A DNA stretch of 24,610 bases from a virus. The notes beneath the pieces were generated by a model. That model saw only the letters and a program-made list of their open reading frames with translations, made no database searches and was not told where the DNA came from. Below, piece by piece: positions 11,216-21,500 of this stretch. Position numbers and translations under genes: made by a program. The DNA is taken from the IMG/VR virus record IMGVR_UViG_3300006735_000239, positions 1 through 24,610 of that record; one strand, written 5' to 3'. The first letter of the stretch is position 1. Each line of letters opens with the position of its first letter.

Positions 11216-14200
11216 TTACTTTTGCCATATGCCATTTAAAACTGTTATATGGTAATCCAGTCTGATATTCTACGGCATATTTAGGATTATTATATGTCTT
11301 GTACATATCACGCATAAGTCTACCACCTGGTGCATAAGTCCATAAAGTGTATTTAGTAAATGCTTCCCAATCACCATTTATAATACCATTTAAAGGAGGT
11401 AATATAAATCTACTAGCTGGAGGTGTAATAATTTGTAATGGTGCTAATTGTCTTATTGGATATTGACTAAAGAATGCATTTTTTCTAGTTTCTTCATCGC
11501 CAAATAAAAACTCCGCACTCTCTTTCATCCAAGACATAGGAGGTGCTAAAGCATATTCAAATATAGAGTATGCAAACAATGTACCTAATGCCATTGTCAT
11601 CATATCGTTAGCAACTTGTCTTTGAAAACGTCTACTAGCTTCAAAATTAGGATGCCCTTCTACTGCCATCATATCTTCAAACACTTGTTTCCTACGTCTT
11701 ATACTGTTCCAAGCGTATGGTTGAAAACGTGTCATAACTCTACCAAACGCTGTATTACTAAAGTTTGGTCTGTATGTAGCGTGATAAATAAACTGTGAAC
11801 CTTCTACGCCTTTTCTTGCTGTGTCTACTAAAAAGTCGTCAGTTACTTTTATATTACCTTCTAGATCAGAATATATTTCTCTAGCTTTCAAATAGTGTGC
11901 TAAAAACGCTTTACGTCTTAAATGTTTTTCTGTAGTAGACATAAAGAAACTACCTTTATCCATAACGGCTTGACTTACTCCGTACTGATTAGCTAATTCT
12001 TTTACAGTTTTATTAACATAATCATCAATTTGTTTGTTTATTTCTTTAGTATTTCCAAATAACTTTTGTGATCTTGTATGTGCATTTACTTTTTTAACTA
12101 ATTCTTTTAAAAACTTTTTAGCATTTACTGGTTCATTTGCTTGTATGTATGCTAATTCTTGCAACAAATTACCTTCTAGTAGTCCTAAAGAATCAATCAT
12201 TTCATGTATATCTTCTTTATTTTTTAACTCTCTAAACTCAAACTTACCTAGTTCTTTATTAAATAATTTAAACTTTTGACCTCTAAATACTTCATTTATT
12301 AGGTATTTTTCATCAAATGCCTTAAAAAAGTGGTCAAAACCAGTATCTGTAATAATATTTTGATAACCTCCGTATACATTAGTAATAGCTGCTTTAGGCG
12401 TAAACAATAATGATAACAATTCAAATCTACCTTCTAGATCTGATATATATTGTGCACGCTCTACTAAAGCTTTATGTCTTAATTGTATATCGTCTGGTAA
12501 TTTAGGAAATAATTTTTTACCTGTAATTTTACCAAAAACACTAGATACATTGTTTTCTAGCTTTAATGCAACATTACCAACACTTTCATCACTAAACCAT
12601 TGTCTTGGTGTCTTGGTAATATTTAATTTATCTATGTTTTCATCTTTAATAAAGTCGTTTAAGTTTTTTAAAGTCTCTTTTTTTAGATAAGTAGCATATT
12701 GTTTTTTAACAAGTTCAAACATTTTTTGTTTTAAATTTGCCATTTCAACTATTATTTCTTCTTTACGACTTTCATTTTTAACATCTTTTAATTCTTTGCG
12801 TAGCTCATTTAACTTATTACCATTTGTAGACTTGTAAGCATTAACAATTAATTGACGTTTTTTCATACGTTGTTCACTTAAAGTAGGTATAGATTGTTGC
12901 TCTAAATCATAAAGTAGTTTTTTGCTCACAACATCTAACTTTCCAACTTTCCAACTTTGATCAAATCCAGATGCTTGCCATTCTTTTAATAGCTGCATTT
13001 CTTTAGCCGTTACACCATGCACTTCTAAAACTCTTGTTGATGGGAATCCCATATAACCCCTAGTAAAATCAATCATTGTAGTATGCCATAATTCAGCATT
13101 TTCACGCATACGTGGATTTTGTCTAGCTTGTGTTAAAAATTTATCTAAATAAATTCTACTATACATTGCACCTATATTCTGCATTAATCCTCTACTTAAA
13201 CTATTCATATAGTCTAATGGTACATTACCATCACTTCTCCAACCAGGCATAGAACGTTCTAAACGTGATCTTGCGTGAGTTGTTGTACCCATACCAGGAT
13301 AAGGATTTTTTCCTTTTCTAGTGCTTACTTGATTTAACATGTCCATAGCATCTAAATCTATATAAGGATTTTCGTATTTATTCATACCTAAAAGTTTATT
13401 CTCTAGTCTTTGGTATTCTAATTCTTTTGCTTCTTTAAATGTAATTAATCTATTTTTTACATCATCACGCAAATTAGCATCTACTAATTGTAGGTAATTC
13501 TTTTTCTCCATAATACGTTTTTTCTCAGAAGGTAGCCAATTCTCTTCTAAAAACTTTTTATTTAAATTAGTATCCATTTGTCCCATTTGTGGAAAGAATC
13601 TATCAGAAACACCATCTTCAGCAAATTTACCAACTTCACTTGACCACTCTCCATACTTACCAGTAAAGTTTTGTATATCTTTACGAACTTTATCTGCCAT
13701 GCTTATAGTTTTCTTACCAACTTTAATTTTGGTTCTGGTTAATGCACCCCAATCTAATGAACCACCTTTAGTTACGTATTCAGAATATTTATCAAGTATA
13801 TGATCACGTAAATTTAAATGAAATTTTATCCAAACAACATCGTCATAATGAAAATGATTTTTCTGTAAATCAAATCCTGTTTGTTTGTCTGCTTGTAAAC
13901 GAACTGTTTTATCAAACCATAATAATCTACGAACTTCTATAAGTCCGTGTTTATTTAAAAACAATTGAGCCATACGTTGTTGCCAATATTTTGGATGAGT
14001 TTCTGGCAATGTTTTTTTACCAAAAAATTCTACAGGGAATAAATTTTGTTGTGCAAATAATTTATCTATATTTTTGTAATTACTTTTAATCATACTATTC
14101 AAAGAATATTCCATAATAGGTTGTATTACTTTAGTTCTTATTATATCAGCATATTCTACAGCATCTACAAATTCCTTGTTTCCGTTTTTATCTATGTAAT

Positions 14201-17200
14201 AAAATTTTTGTTTTATCTTTTTTAATTCTTTTTCTGCTTTATCAAAACGTTTCAACAAATCTACTTGTTCTTCTACAGTTGTTTGATTCTTTTTAGGTCC
14301 AAGATTATCATTACCAAGTGTATGTTTAACTGCTGCATATTCCCATAATGCTGGTCCATGATCTTTATAACCTTTTTGAGATTCATTTAAAACTTTTTTA
14401 ATCAAACCAACATACTTGGTATTAAAGTCTGATAACTGATTAGCATTTACGTGTAATCTGTATATTGTATCAGCAATAGTTTTTAATGTAGAGGTAGGTA
14501 CGCTAATACCATACTCTTCCATTTGTCCAGTCTTTTCGTTGAATTTTAATACCCTGTCAAATTGTAAACGTTGTTCATAAGGAGCAATCTCTCTATTTAA
14601 TCTTTGATAAATACCTAAAACCTGGTCTAACCCCTTAGGATCACGCAAATGTGCTCTACTTGGATTTAATATATTAATTTCATTAGTAATTAATTCAGAC
14701 AATCTAGAAGGTTCTAACTCTTGTATATAAACAAATTTGTTATTTGCTTTTTCAAAAGCTTCTCTAGTAGCAAATTTTTGTATCTTTTGTGTTTTTTCAT
14801 TATATGCATATATAAATTTATCAGAATCTTTTAATATCTTAGCTTCAGTTTTATCTGCAACTTCATTAATTGCATCTTTATTTCCTTTTGCCCAGCTTTC
14901 TACATACACTTTATATTGCTGCGATATAGCCATAAACTCTTCTTTTGTATTTTCTTTAACACGTTTTTTGTAAAACTCGTCAAAAGTATCTAAAGGAATA
15001 TCGTTAGTTATATCTGCTTTAATTGTATTTTCTGCTTCTTCTAACAACTCTTTGTTTCTTTTAATCTTTGTTAACACATCTTCTTTTCCGTACTTATTAT
15101 TCATTGCTTTCATAAAGAAACCAAAACGTGTACCATCTATGTTCTGCATAAAATCAGATACTCTATCTACACGTTTTAAGAAGAATGCATATTCACTTGG
15201 TAGATTAAACAAGAGCTTTTCATTACCAACTGCTGTTTGTGAATAAATTAAATTTCTTAATTCTTTTAAGTTTTCTCTTAACTGAGGAGTTTGCGTTTTC
15301 TTTAAAGGTTGTAAGCTTTCTATCAATGCGTCAAGTTTTGCAGGATCAGTTAATATATCTAAATCAATTAAGTCGGGAACCATTTTCTTTGTTTTTAGTA
15401 CAACTTGTTTACCGTCACTTTCTACTTTAGACTGTCTTCCGCTTGGTGGGGCATTTAAATCGTCCATTACAACTTCTTCAAATTTATCTAAATCTAACTC
15501 TTTACGTATTTCTTTAATTCTTTTCTCTCTTGATTCTTGAGAAAGTTTTAATGTTTCATATCTAGCTCTAGACATATACTCTTTATTTTTAGCTCTTATA
15601 GCCCAAGTTTGTTCACGATCAGGCAATTGCCCTGTAAACTCTCCCTGCAATGCAGCTCTTTGTGCATATAAATTTTCCAACTCTACATCTTTATTAAAAA
15701 ACTCTCCAAGTTTTTCTTTTTGCTGTTTTTCTTTTACTAATTCATTGATTTTACTGTTTACTGATTTTAAAAATTTAAAACGATTTTCTCCTCTAAATCC
15801 TACAAAATCAGATTTAATCAATGGAGTCGCTATATAAAACATATCAAATAAATCTTCTACTTTTTCAAAAGCTTCTTTTGGTAATGGCTTACCTTCTTCT
15901 TTTCTTCTATTAGATAACTCCTGTAATTGTTCTCTTAATATTACTTTGGTATAAGCTATTTGGTCTCCATAAGAACGTCTATTATGTTTTTTAAAATACT
16001 TTTGGTCGTTGGTAAACGATTGATATAATCTATTACGCTGTTCAAATGTAAGCTCTACAACCTGTGTAATAAAATCATCTACAGATTCATTAGTCATTTC
16101 TAATTCTTTCATAGCGTATTCTTTAAATTCATTAGACTTTCTTAAAGCAGTAGACAAATCTATAACTTGATTTAGTTTGTTCCATAAAAATGTTTCATAC
16201 TCAACAATGTTGTCAAACTCTTTAGGATCTAATCCTTTCATAAAATGCTCAGAAAAATCTTTTATTCCTACTTTGCGATATATAGGATGATTTTTTATTT
16301 CAGCAGATATGTCCTTTAAAAGTGCTACGCTTTGTTCTTTACTAAATACATTCCAAGGATTTAACTCTAAACGCAATCCATTATATTGTTCTGCTATTAA
16401 AGTTAAATAAGATTTAGCACCATCAGTTTTATCTAAATAGTTAATTACTGTTTCTTGTATATCTAAAGGCATATCTGTTTTACGTTTAGCACCAAACACT
16501 AATTTGTGCATATTTTTAATAGCTTGTCTTCTGTCCATCATTGCACCAGACTCTGCTCCTTCATACATCCACTCATACATTCCACGCATTTTACGTAAAG
16601 CAACGATAGGTAAATCTATATTAGCAAGATCTGCTGCATCAATATAACTGTTTAATAATACGTTTCTATGTATAATTAATTCATTGAATGCATTTAAATA
16701 ATTTTTACGCATAGACTCACGCTGTACTTCTGTAGTACGAGGAGTAACATCTTCTAATTGTTTATTAATATCTAACTCTAAACCAATTAAATTAACACCA
16801 TTAGTAATTAAACCAATAGAGTCCTGAGACATTGTAGCAATTTTACCATTTTTTAATTTAGTAGTAGTATCTAAAATATCTGCTAAATGCTGTTCTCTTT
16901 TTTTATTACCTGGTGGTTCTGCATTTGCTAACTCTTTACCAATAGCTTTATCTTTTAAATCTACAGTATCTTTCTTTCCGTCTTTAATACGAACTAACTG
17001 ATCTTGTATCATAGATTGTTTGTATGCAGCAGTCAATTCTTTCGGTAATCCCCAAAACATATGTGCAGAGTCAATGTCTTTATCAGCACCAGACATCATA
17101 AAATCGTTATATTCATTTGTAATTAATGATATACCTTTACGTGTTTTAGCAAATCCTACAAACTCTCCTATACGAAAACCACCATTACTTATCATAGGTG

Positions 17201-20200
17201 AACGTATAAAACCTACATTTTTACGAACAAAATCATACTCTTCAAAATCACGTTGTGATTTCTTGCTAGAAGGATTTTCTTTCATATCTACCCAAGTATC
17301 CCAAAACTTTCCAAGTGTCATTGTTTTTTCGTTTTTCTTACCTTCATATACAGTTATTTCAATAACATCTCTTGCACCTTCATTCATCATAAATTCGTCG
17401 TTTGCAAGACCTTTCTTTGCTTTAGAGTACTTTTGCTTACGTCCACTAATTAAAACGTCATATAACCCTAATTTAGAGCTATATGAATGCTTTATGCGTG
17501 GCCTAGTAAGTCTTTTAGCTACATATTGTTGTATTCTATCATTAATATACTCTCTAACTCCAGGTCTTAAATACGTACCAGGATCGAAATTAGTATCTAT
17601 TAAATACTCTTCTACTAATTGTCTATTGTAAGTATTTTGACGATATTCAGTCCATTCCTGCATAGCTACTTTATCAAAATCAGATAAACGTTCTATTTCT
17701 AAAATTTGTTTTACGATGCTACGAGCTGCTTTGCTATCAGGTTTTTCAAAAAGTATATGATCTAAAACTTTTATACTTATATCATCTATCTTACCTGACA
17801 ATTCTTTTCCTGCAGCAAATTCTTTTTCTGCAAGCATTGTTGCTTTAGGATCTCCAGCTGATGCTTTAGCTACAAGTTCTTCCCACTTTTTCCAATAATT
17901 TCTACCTATTTCAGTGTTAGGATCCATTTCAAAGGTATTCATATTAGACATAACCTGCTGCAATAGTTTTTGATTACCTATTTTATTAAAGTTTTCATAA
18001 ACATTTAAATTCAAATAGTTGTCTTCTATTCTAGATTTAAATACATTCAATTTACCGACAAGTTCAAACTCTTTTGTTTTTTCATTCCAACGTACTTTAG
18101 TTGGTTCTACTCCAGTCATTTCTTTAATACCAGAAGCATAATGTATTTTATCTAGACCATGTTTATCTGCAAAAGCTTGCCAATAACTATCCATAGTAAA
18201 ATCAGCAGTCTTATTAATTATTTGTCCTTGAACGCCATATTCAGGTCTAAACAATCCTAATGTTTTCATTACACCTGTTCTAGGATCGTAACCATAATTC
18301 TTTATAATAATATCAGCTAACTTGTTGTGTGTCATTGTAACACCATCTGTACCAGAATTATTTTCTTTTAATGCTTCACCCATATTTTTTACACTACTAG
18401 GCAAATCTTCTATTACAATATGTCTAAAAGTAGCACCGTCATATCTTGAAGTAACATTCATATCTATTCTGCTTAAAGCTTCATACTCAGGTATTTTACC
18501 AAGTTGATTAAAACTTAGTTCATTAAACTTGTCTTGCAAACGGTATGTATTAGACTCTATAGTTTCTAATACTTTCTTATTATGTTCTTTTACACGCTTT
18601 ATTAGCTCAGGATTATCTTTTTCAAATTGTGCATATCTATCATTATTAACTTTACTAGAACGCTCACCATACAATGTAATATATGTGTTTTCAAATATTG
18701 GTTCCATATCAATATCTGTATAACGTTTATCGTTTAAAAATCTGTTAATAGCATCAACATCTAATGATAGTTTAATGTCTGTAAAATTTTTAGGATTAAA
18801 AGTTTCTGTATTAATTTGACGTGTTTTTGTAATGTTTTTATATCCAATAAAATATGCTGGATCTAAGGCCATTTCAATACCAGAATGATGTTTAGTACGT
18901 TTTTGGAATTTAGTTACACTTTCATAAGGTTCTGTTTTAACCCATTCACGTATCAATTCTTTAGTAGGCATTTCTCCTAATCTAATTAATCCTGTTTCTT
19001 GCATACGCCACATTAAAGTAGCAATATTACTTTTATATCTAGCTTTAGTAACTGGTATTTTTAATTCATTAATTAAAAAGTTATTCAATGCTTTAATGTC
19101 TTTTAGCTTTGTGCCTGTTCTCCAAGGATATGCTCTTACTTGTATTCTACCAGTTTCACCGTTAGCAGCGTAAATAAATGCACCTTCTTTTTCTAGCTGT
19201 TTAGCCATATTAGTTAATTGTTTATTAGTCATATGTTCTGCTAATTCTAACGGCCTAATACGCTTACCTTTGCTATCTGTTTTACCTTCAGGTATATATC
19301 TAAAAATATCTACAGATAACGGTGAAACATTTTTAACTCTAGGTCTATTTTTATATTGATTAGATTGATGATCCCATATACGTTCTAATATACGAGTAGT
19401 TAAATAATCATAATCGTAATGTAATGTATCTCCCTCTTTAGCATTAAAATTATTGTTTTTATTTACACGGCTAGAACCATGCGTAGAGTTACCTGCTTTA
19501 TCGCCACCTATAGGTTTATCGTAAATATCAGTTTCAGGAGCTTCTTTTTCAAGCAATGGATCCATTTCTTTTTCTTGTTTTAAACTTTTTTCACCTACTA
19601 TGTAAACTCTAGATATAGGAAAACGATCAATGTTTTTTAAATAATGCGCAGATTGTATTAAATCTCTTTGTTGTTGTTCATTAATATTAATTCTATATTT
19701 TTTTACAACATCTCTTACAAAAGTGTTTACATCATAATTTGCATCGTCTATAGTCTTTTTAAACATATTGTGCAAATCTTGTACACTTGCACTTTTATTT
19801 TTACGTTTAACTTCAATAAATATATCTTTTAAAGATTTCTGTTTAGGCAAATGTTCAGACAACGGATCAACTTCTTGTACCTGATATTCAATAGTTCTAC
19901 CATCTTCTAACGTAATAGAGTCTAATCTAAATTTTTTTTGTTCAATATCTTTAGCAACTTGTTCTGTGTCACCTATTTGTTTTTCTGTACGATTAGCTAT
20001 GATACTTTCTTCTACTTCAGCTTTTTGTTTATCTAAAGCATCATACATTTCAGATAATATTTTTTCTTTAGCTTTGCGATCTGTTTTAGCTTTTTGTTCC
20101 ATTTCAGGAGTAATGATACCTTTTTCTTTTAACTCTTTATATGTTTCTGCATAAGCCAAAACAATATCGTCAAATTGAGTAATAGTATAATCTATCTGCT

Positions 20201-21497
20201 GTTGTTGTATATTTTTTAAATACCTACTCCAATATGCTTGATACTCAGGAGTTTCGTTTTGATACCAAGGTTGTTCGGTAAGCCATTTTCTAGCTTGTTT
20301 CATATTATAATCTCTTGGTATTGCATTCATAGAGTTGTATATATCTCTAGTAGCTCTATTCTCAAAAGATGCTCTACTGTTTACACTAAAAAACGCAGCT
20401 AATAATGTTTCATATATTTGATCTTCTAATGGTAAATCATTAAGTTCTGAAGTAACTGTACCATAACCTACTCCTGCACCACCACGCATAATAAAATTAA
20501 TAGTGTTATATTGGTCAATTCTATTTGGTTGTGTTCCTAAAGCTTTAGCAAAACTACGTACAACATTTTCACCAGAAGTTCTTACTATCTTATTGCTGCT
20601 ACCTAACATTCTACCAATGTTTACATACTCACCAATACCTCCAAAGATTGCACCTGCTACAGCTCCATGAACACCAGCTAAAGCCATACCTTTTATACCT
20701 TCGCCTCTAGTACCTAAAGGTTGTGCAGACATAGCCATTAATAAACTTAAGTGTATAGATTGATTTACAATGTTTTCTACAGCACCTTTATCTATGTACT
20801 TACTCTTAAGTATCCCTTTATTCATATACTCTAAGACTCTTACATTGTTATTGTGAAGTCCTTTAGTAGCTTGTTTTTGAATAAAGTTTGCTGCTAAGCC
20901 AGGAAAAGATACAAGACCATACAAAGGTTGTCCTGTTTGAGGATCAAAGCCAGTAGGAGAACCTTTCATTCTAGTAAGTCTAGCCATAGCATCCATACCT
21001 TTTTTAATCTTTAGATTGCTATTTTCCCAAGACTGCGAACTTTCATCTAAACGATCAGCAATTTTTGCTATACGTTCATTCTTACTTTTTCTAGCTTTTT
21101 CTCTTAAACCACGACTTACAACACCTGCTGCAGCTCTACCACCAGTAATAGTAGAAACTACTAAACTTGGTGCTAAACCAATTAAGTGTCCAACATTACT
21201 AGCTATACGTTCTGCGGATGTATCAGGCGTATCTGCAAAACCAAAAGTTGTAAAACCTTCAATTAACCCAGATACCGTTTGTGCTAAAATACCATCAGTA
21301 CGGCCTTGTCTACCTTCTGTAAGAGGTAGTCCTGCTTCATTAATTTTAGTCTCCATAAAACGCAGACTACGTGTATCAAATGATGTAGGCGTACGATCAT
21401 AGAACTGTTTAAGGCCCATAGCAAATTGAAATTCATCAATTCTACCGCCTTCAAGTTCATTTTGAAGTAATTCTATTCTTCTATCTAACTTGAACAT
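11169..21497 (-). CDS. Giant virion protein, 3442 aa, putative two-barrel virion RNA polymerase / ejection protein
   Basis: One uninterrupted frame of 10.3 kb. Hydrophobic Gly/Ala-rich segments at about 101-127 and 268-295, and another at about 3300-3326, could insert into the host membrane during ejection. The candidate polymerase core starts with SGTDGVTM (D1051, G1052), followed by K1078 and K1096, as in the first double-psi barrel (beta-like). Next come R1432-S-P1434 and SGADKDIDS (D1472, D1474, D1476), the position and spacing pattern of the metal-binding second barrel. D-x-D-I-D matches the DFDID form reported for crAss-like phage virion RNAP better than cellular DFDGD. Long Lys/Glu-rich helical stretches fill the rest. 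It follows gp14/gp15-like genes, so it occupies the gp16 slot. The start lies 3 nt after the upstream stop with no clear ribosome binding site. The CDS is certain; the RNAP role is inferred. Confidence 0.9.
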   Translation of the reverse strand: MFKLDRRIELLQNELEGGRIDEFQFAMGLKQFYDRTPTSFDTRSLRFMETKINEAGLPLTEGRQGRTDGILAQTVSGLIEGFTTFGFADTPDTSAERIASNVGHLIGLAPSLVVSTITGGRAAAGVVSRGLREKARKSKNERIAKIADRLDESSQSWENSNLKIKKGMDAMARLTRMKGSPTGFDPQTGQPLYGLVSFPGLAANFIQKQATKGLHNNNVRVLEYMNKGILKSKYIDKGAVENIVNQSIHLSLLMAMSAQPLGTRGEGIKGMALAGVHGAVAGAIFGGIGEYVNIGRMLGSSNKIVRTSGENVVRSFAKALGTQPNRIDQYNTINFIMRGGAGVGYGTVTSELNDLPLEDQIYETLLAAFFSVNSRASFENRATRDIYNSMNAIPRDYNMKQARKWLTEQPWYQNETPEYQAYWSRYLKNIQQQQIDYTITQFDDIVLAYAETYKELKEKGIITPEMEQKAKTDRKAKEKILSEMYDALDKQKAEVEESIIANRTEKQIGDTEQVAKDIEQKKFRLDSITLEDGRTIEYQVQEVDPLSEHLPKQKSLKDIFIEVKRKNKSASVQDLHNMFKKTIDDANYDVNTFVRDVVKKYRININEQQQRDLIQSAHYLKNIDRFPISRVYIVGEKSLKQEKEMDPLLEKEAPETDIYDKPIGGDKAGNSTHGSSRVNKNNNFNAKEGDTLHYDYDYLTTRILERIWDHQSNQYKNRPRVKNVSPLSVDIFRYIPEGKTDSKGKRIRPLELAEHMTNKQLTNMAKQLEKEGAFIYAANGETGRIQVRAYPWRTGTKLKDIKALNNFLINELKIPVTKARYKSNIATLMWRMQETGLIRLGEMPTKELIREWVKTEPYESVTKFQKRTKHHSGIEMALDPAYFIGYKNITKTRQINTETFNPKNFTDIKLSLDVDAINRFLNDKRYTDIDMEPIFENTYITLYGERSSKVNNDRYAQFEKDNPELIKRVKEHNKKVLETIESNTYRLQDKFNELSFNQLGKIPEYEALSRIDMNVTSRYDGATFRHIVIEDLPSSVKNMGEALKENNSGTDGVTMTHNKLADIIIKNYGYDPRTGVMKTLGLFRPEYGVQGQIINKTADFTMDSYWQAFADKHGLDKIHYASGIKEMTGVEPTKVRWNEKTKEFELVGKLNVFKSRIEDNYLNLNVYENFNKIGNQKLLQQVMSNMNTFEMDPNTEIGRNYWKKWEELVAKASAGDPKATMLAEKEFAAGKELSGKIDDISIKVLDHILFEKPDSKAARSIVKQILEIERLSDFDKVAMQEWTEYRQNTYNRQLVEEYLIDTNFDPGTYLRPGVREYINDRIQQYVAKRLTRPRIKHSYSSKLGLYDVLISGRKQKYSKAKKGLANDEFMMNEGARDVIEITVYEGKKNEKTMTLGKFWDTWVDMKENPSSKKSQRDFEEYDFVRKNVGFIRSPMISNGGFRIGEFVGFAKTRKGISLITNEYNDFMMSGADKDIDSAHMFWGLPKELTAAYKQSMIQDQLVRIKDGKKDTVDLKDKAIGKELANAEPPGNKKREQHLADILDTTTKLKNGKIATMSQDSIGLITNGVNLIGLELDINKQLEDVTPRTTEVQRESMRKNYLNAFNELIIHRNVLLNSYIDAADLANIDLPIVALRKMRGMYEWMYEGAESGAMMDRRQAIKNMHKLVFGAKRKTDMPLDIQETVINYLDKTDGAKSYLTLIAEQYNGLRLELNPWNVFSKEQSVALLKDISAEIKNHPIYRKVGIKDFSEHFMKGLDPKEFDNIVEYETFLWNKLNQVIDLSTALRKSNEFKEYAMKELEMTNESVDDFITQVVELTFEQRNRLYQSFTNDQKYFKKHNRRSYGDQIAYTKVILREQLQELSNRRKEEGKPLPKEAFEKVEDLFDMFYIATPLIKSDFVGFRGENRFKFLKSVNSKINELVKEKQQKEKLGEFFNKDVELENLYAQRAALQGEFTGQLPDREQTWAIRAKNKEYMSRARYETLKLSQESREKRIKEIRKELDLDKFEEVVMDDLNAPPSGRQSKVESDGKQVVLKTKKMVPDLIDLDILTDPAKLDALIESLQPLKKTQTPQLRENLKELRNLIYSQTAVGNEKLLFNLPSEYAFFLKRVDRVSDFMQNIDGTRFGFFMKAMNNKYGKEDVLTKIKRNKELLEEAENTIKADITNDIPLDTFDEFYKKRVKENTKEEFMAISQQYKVYVESWAKGNKDAINEVADKTEAKILKDSDKFIYAYNEKTQKIQKFATREAFEKANNKFVYIQELEPSRLSELITNEINILNPSRAHLRDPKGLDQVLGIYQRLNREIAPYEQRLQFDRVLKFNEKTGQMEEYGISVPTSTLKTIADTIYRLHVNANQLSDFNTKYVGLIKKVLNESQKGYKDHGPALWEYAAVKHTLGNDNLGPKKNQTTVEEQVDLLKRFDKAEKELKKIKQKFYYIDKNGNKEFVDAVEYADIIRTKVIQPIMEYSLNSMIKSNYKNIDKLFAQQNLFPVEFFGKKTLPETHPKYWQQRMAQLFLNKHGLIEVRRLLWFDKTVRLQADKQTGFDLQKNHFHYDDVVWIKFHLNLRDHILDKYSEYVTKGGSLDWGALTRTKIKVGKKTISMADKVRKDIQNFTGKYGEWSSEVGKFAEDGVSDRFFPQMGQMDTNLNKKFLEENWLPSEKKRIMEKKNYLQLVDANLRDDVKNRLITFKEAKELEYQRLENKLLGMNKYENPYIDLDAMDMLNQVSTRKGKNPYPGMGTTTHARSRLERSMPGWRSDGNVPLDYMNSLSRGLMQNIGAMYSRIYLDKFLTQARQNPRMRENAELWHTTMIDFTRGYMGFPSTRVLEVHGVTAKEMQLLKEWQASGFDQSWKVGKLDVVSKKLLYDLEQQSIPTLSEQRMKKRQLIVNAYKSTNGNKLNELRKELKDVKNESRKEEIIVEMANLKQKMFELVKKQYATYLKKETLKNLNDFIKDENIDKLNITKTPRQWFSDESVGNVALKLENNVSSVFGKITGKKLFPKLPDDIQLRHKALVERAQYISDLEGRFELLSLLFTPKAAITNVYGGYQNIITDTGFDHFFKAFDEKYLINEVFRGQKFKLFNKELGKFEFRELKNKEDIHEMIDSLGLLEGNLLQELAYIQANEPVNAKKFLKELVKKVNAHTRSQKLFGNTKEINKQIDDYVNKTVKELANQYGVSQAVMDKGSFFMSTTEKHLRRKAFLAHYLKAREIYSDLEGNIKVTDDFLVDTARKGVEGSQFIYHATYRPNFSNTAFGRVMTRFQPYAWNSIRRRKQVFEDMMAVEGHPNFEASRRFQRQVANDMMTMALGTLFAYSIFEYALAPPMSWMKESAEFLFGDEETRKNAFFSQYPIRQLAPLQIITPPASRFILPPLNGIINGDWEAFTKYTLWTYAPGGRLMRDMYKTYNNPKYAVEYQTGLPYNSFKWHMAKVKRQAEQREINEDPTT

Positions 21498-21500
21498 TTT

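Noticed and set aside
17020-17631. 203-codon rightward ORF opposite the giant gene
   Set aside because: It is the longest antisense frame there, but it lacks a ribosome binding site and lies wholly inside the conserved polymerase-like core on the other strand.
11169-21497. N4-type (T7-like single-subunit) virion RNA polymerase, based on size and position
   Set aside because: I could not find the T7-family motif series (such as the HDS of motif C). The acidic D-x-D-I-D and DG...K pattern fits a two-barrel enzyme better.
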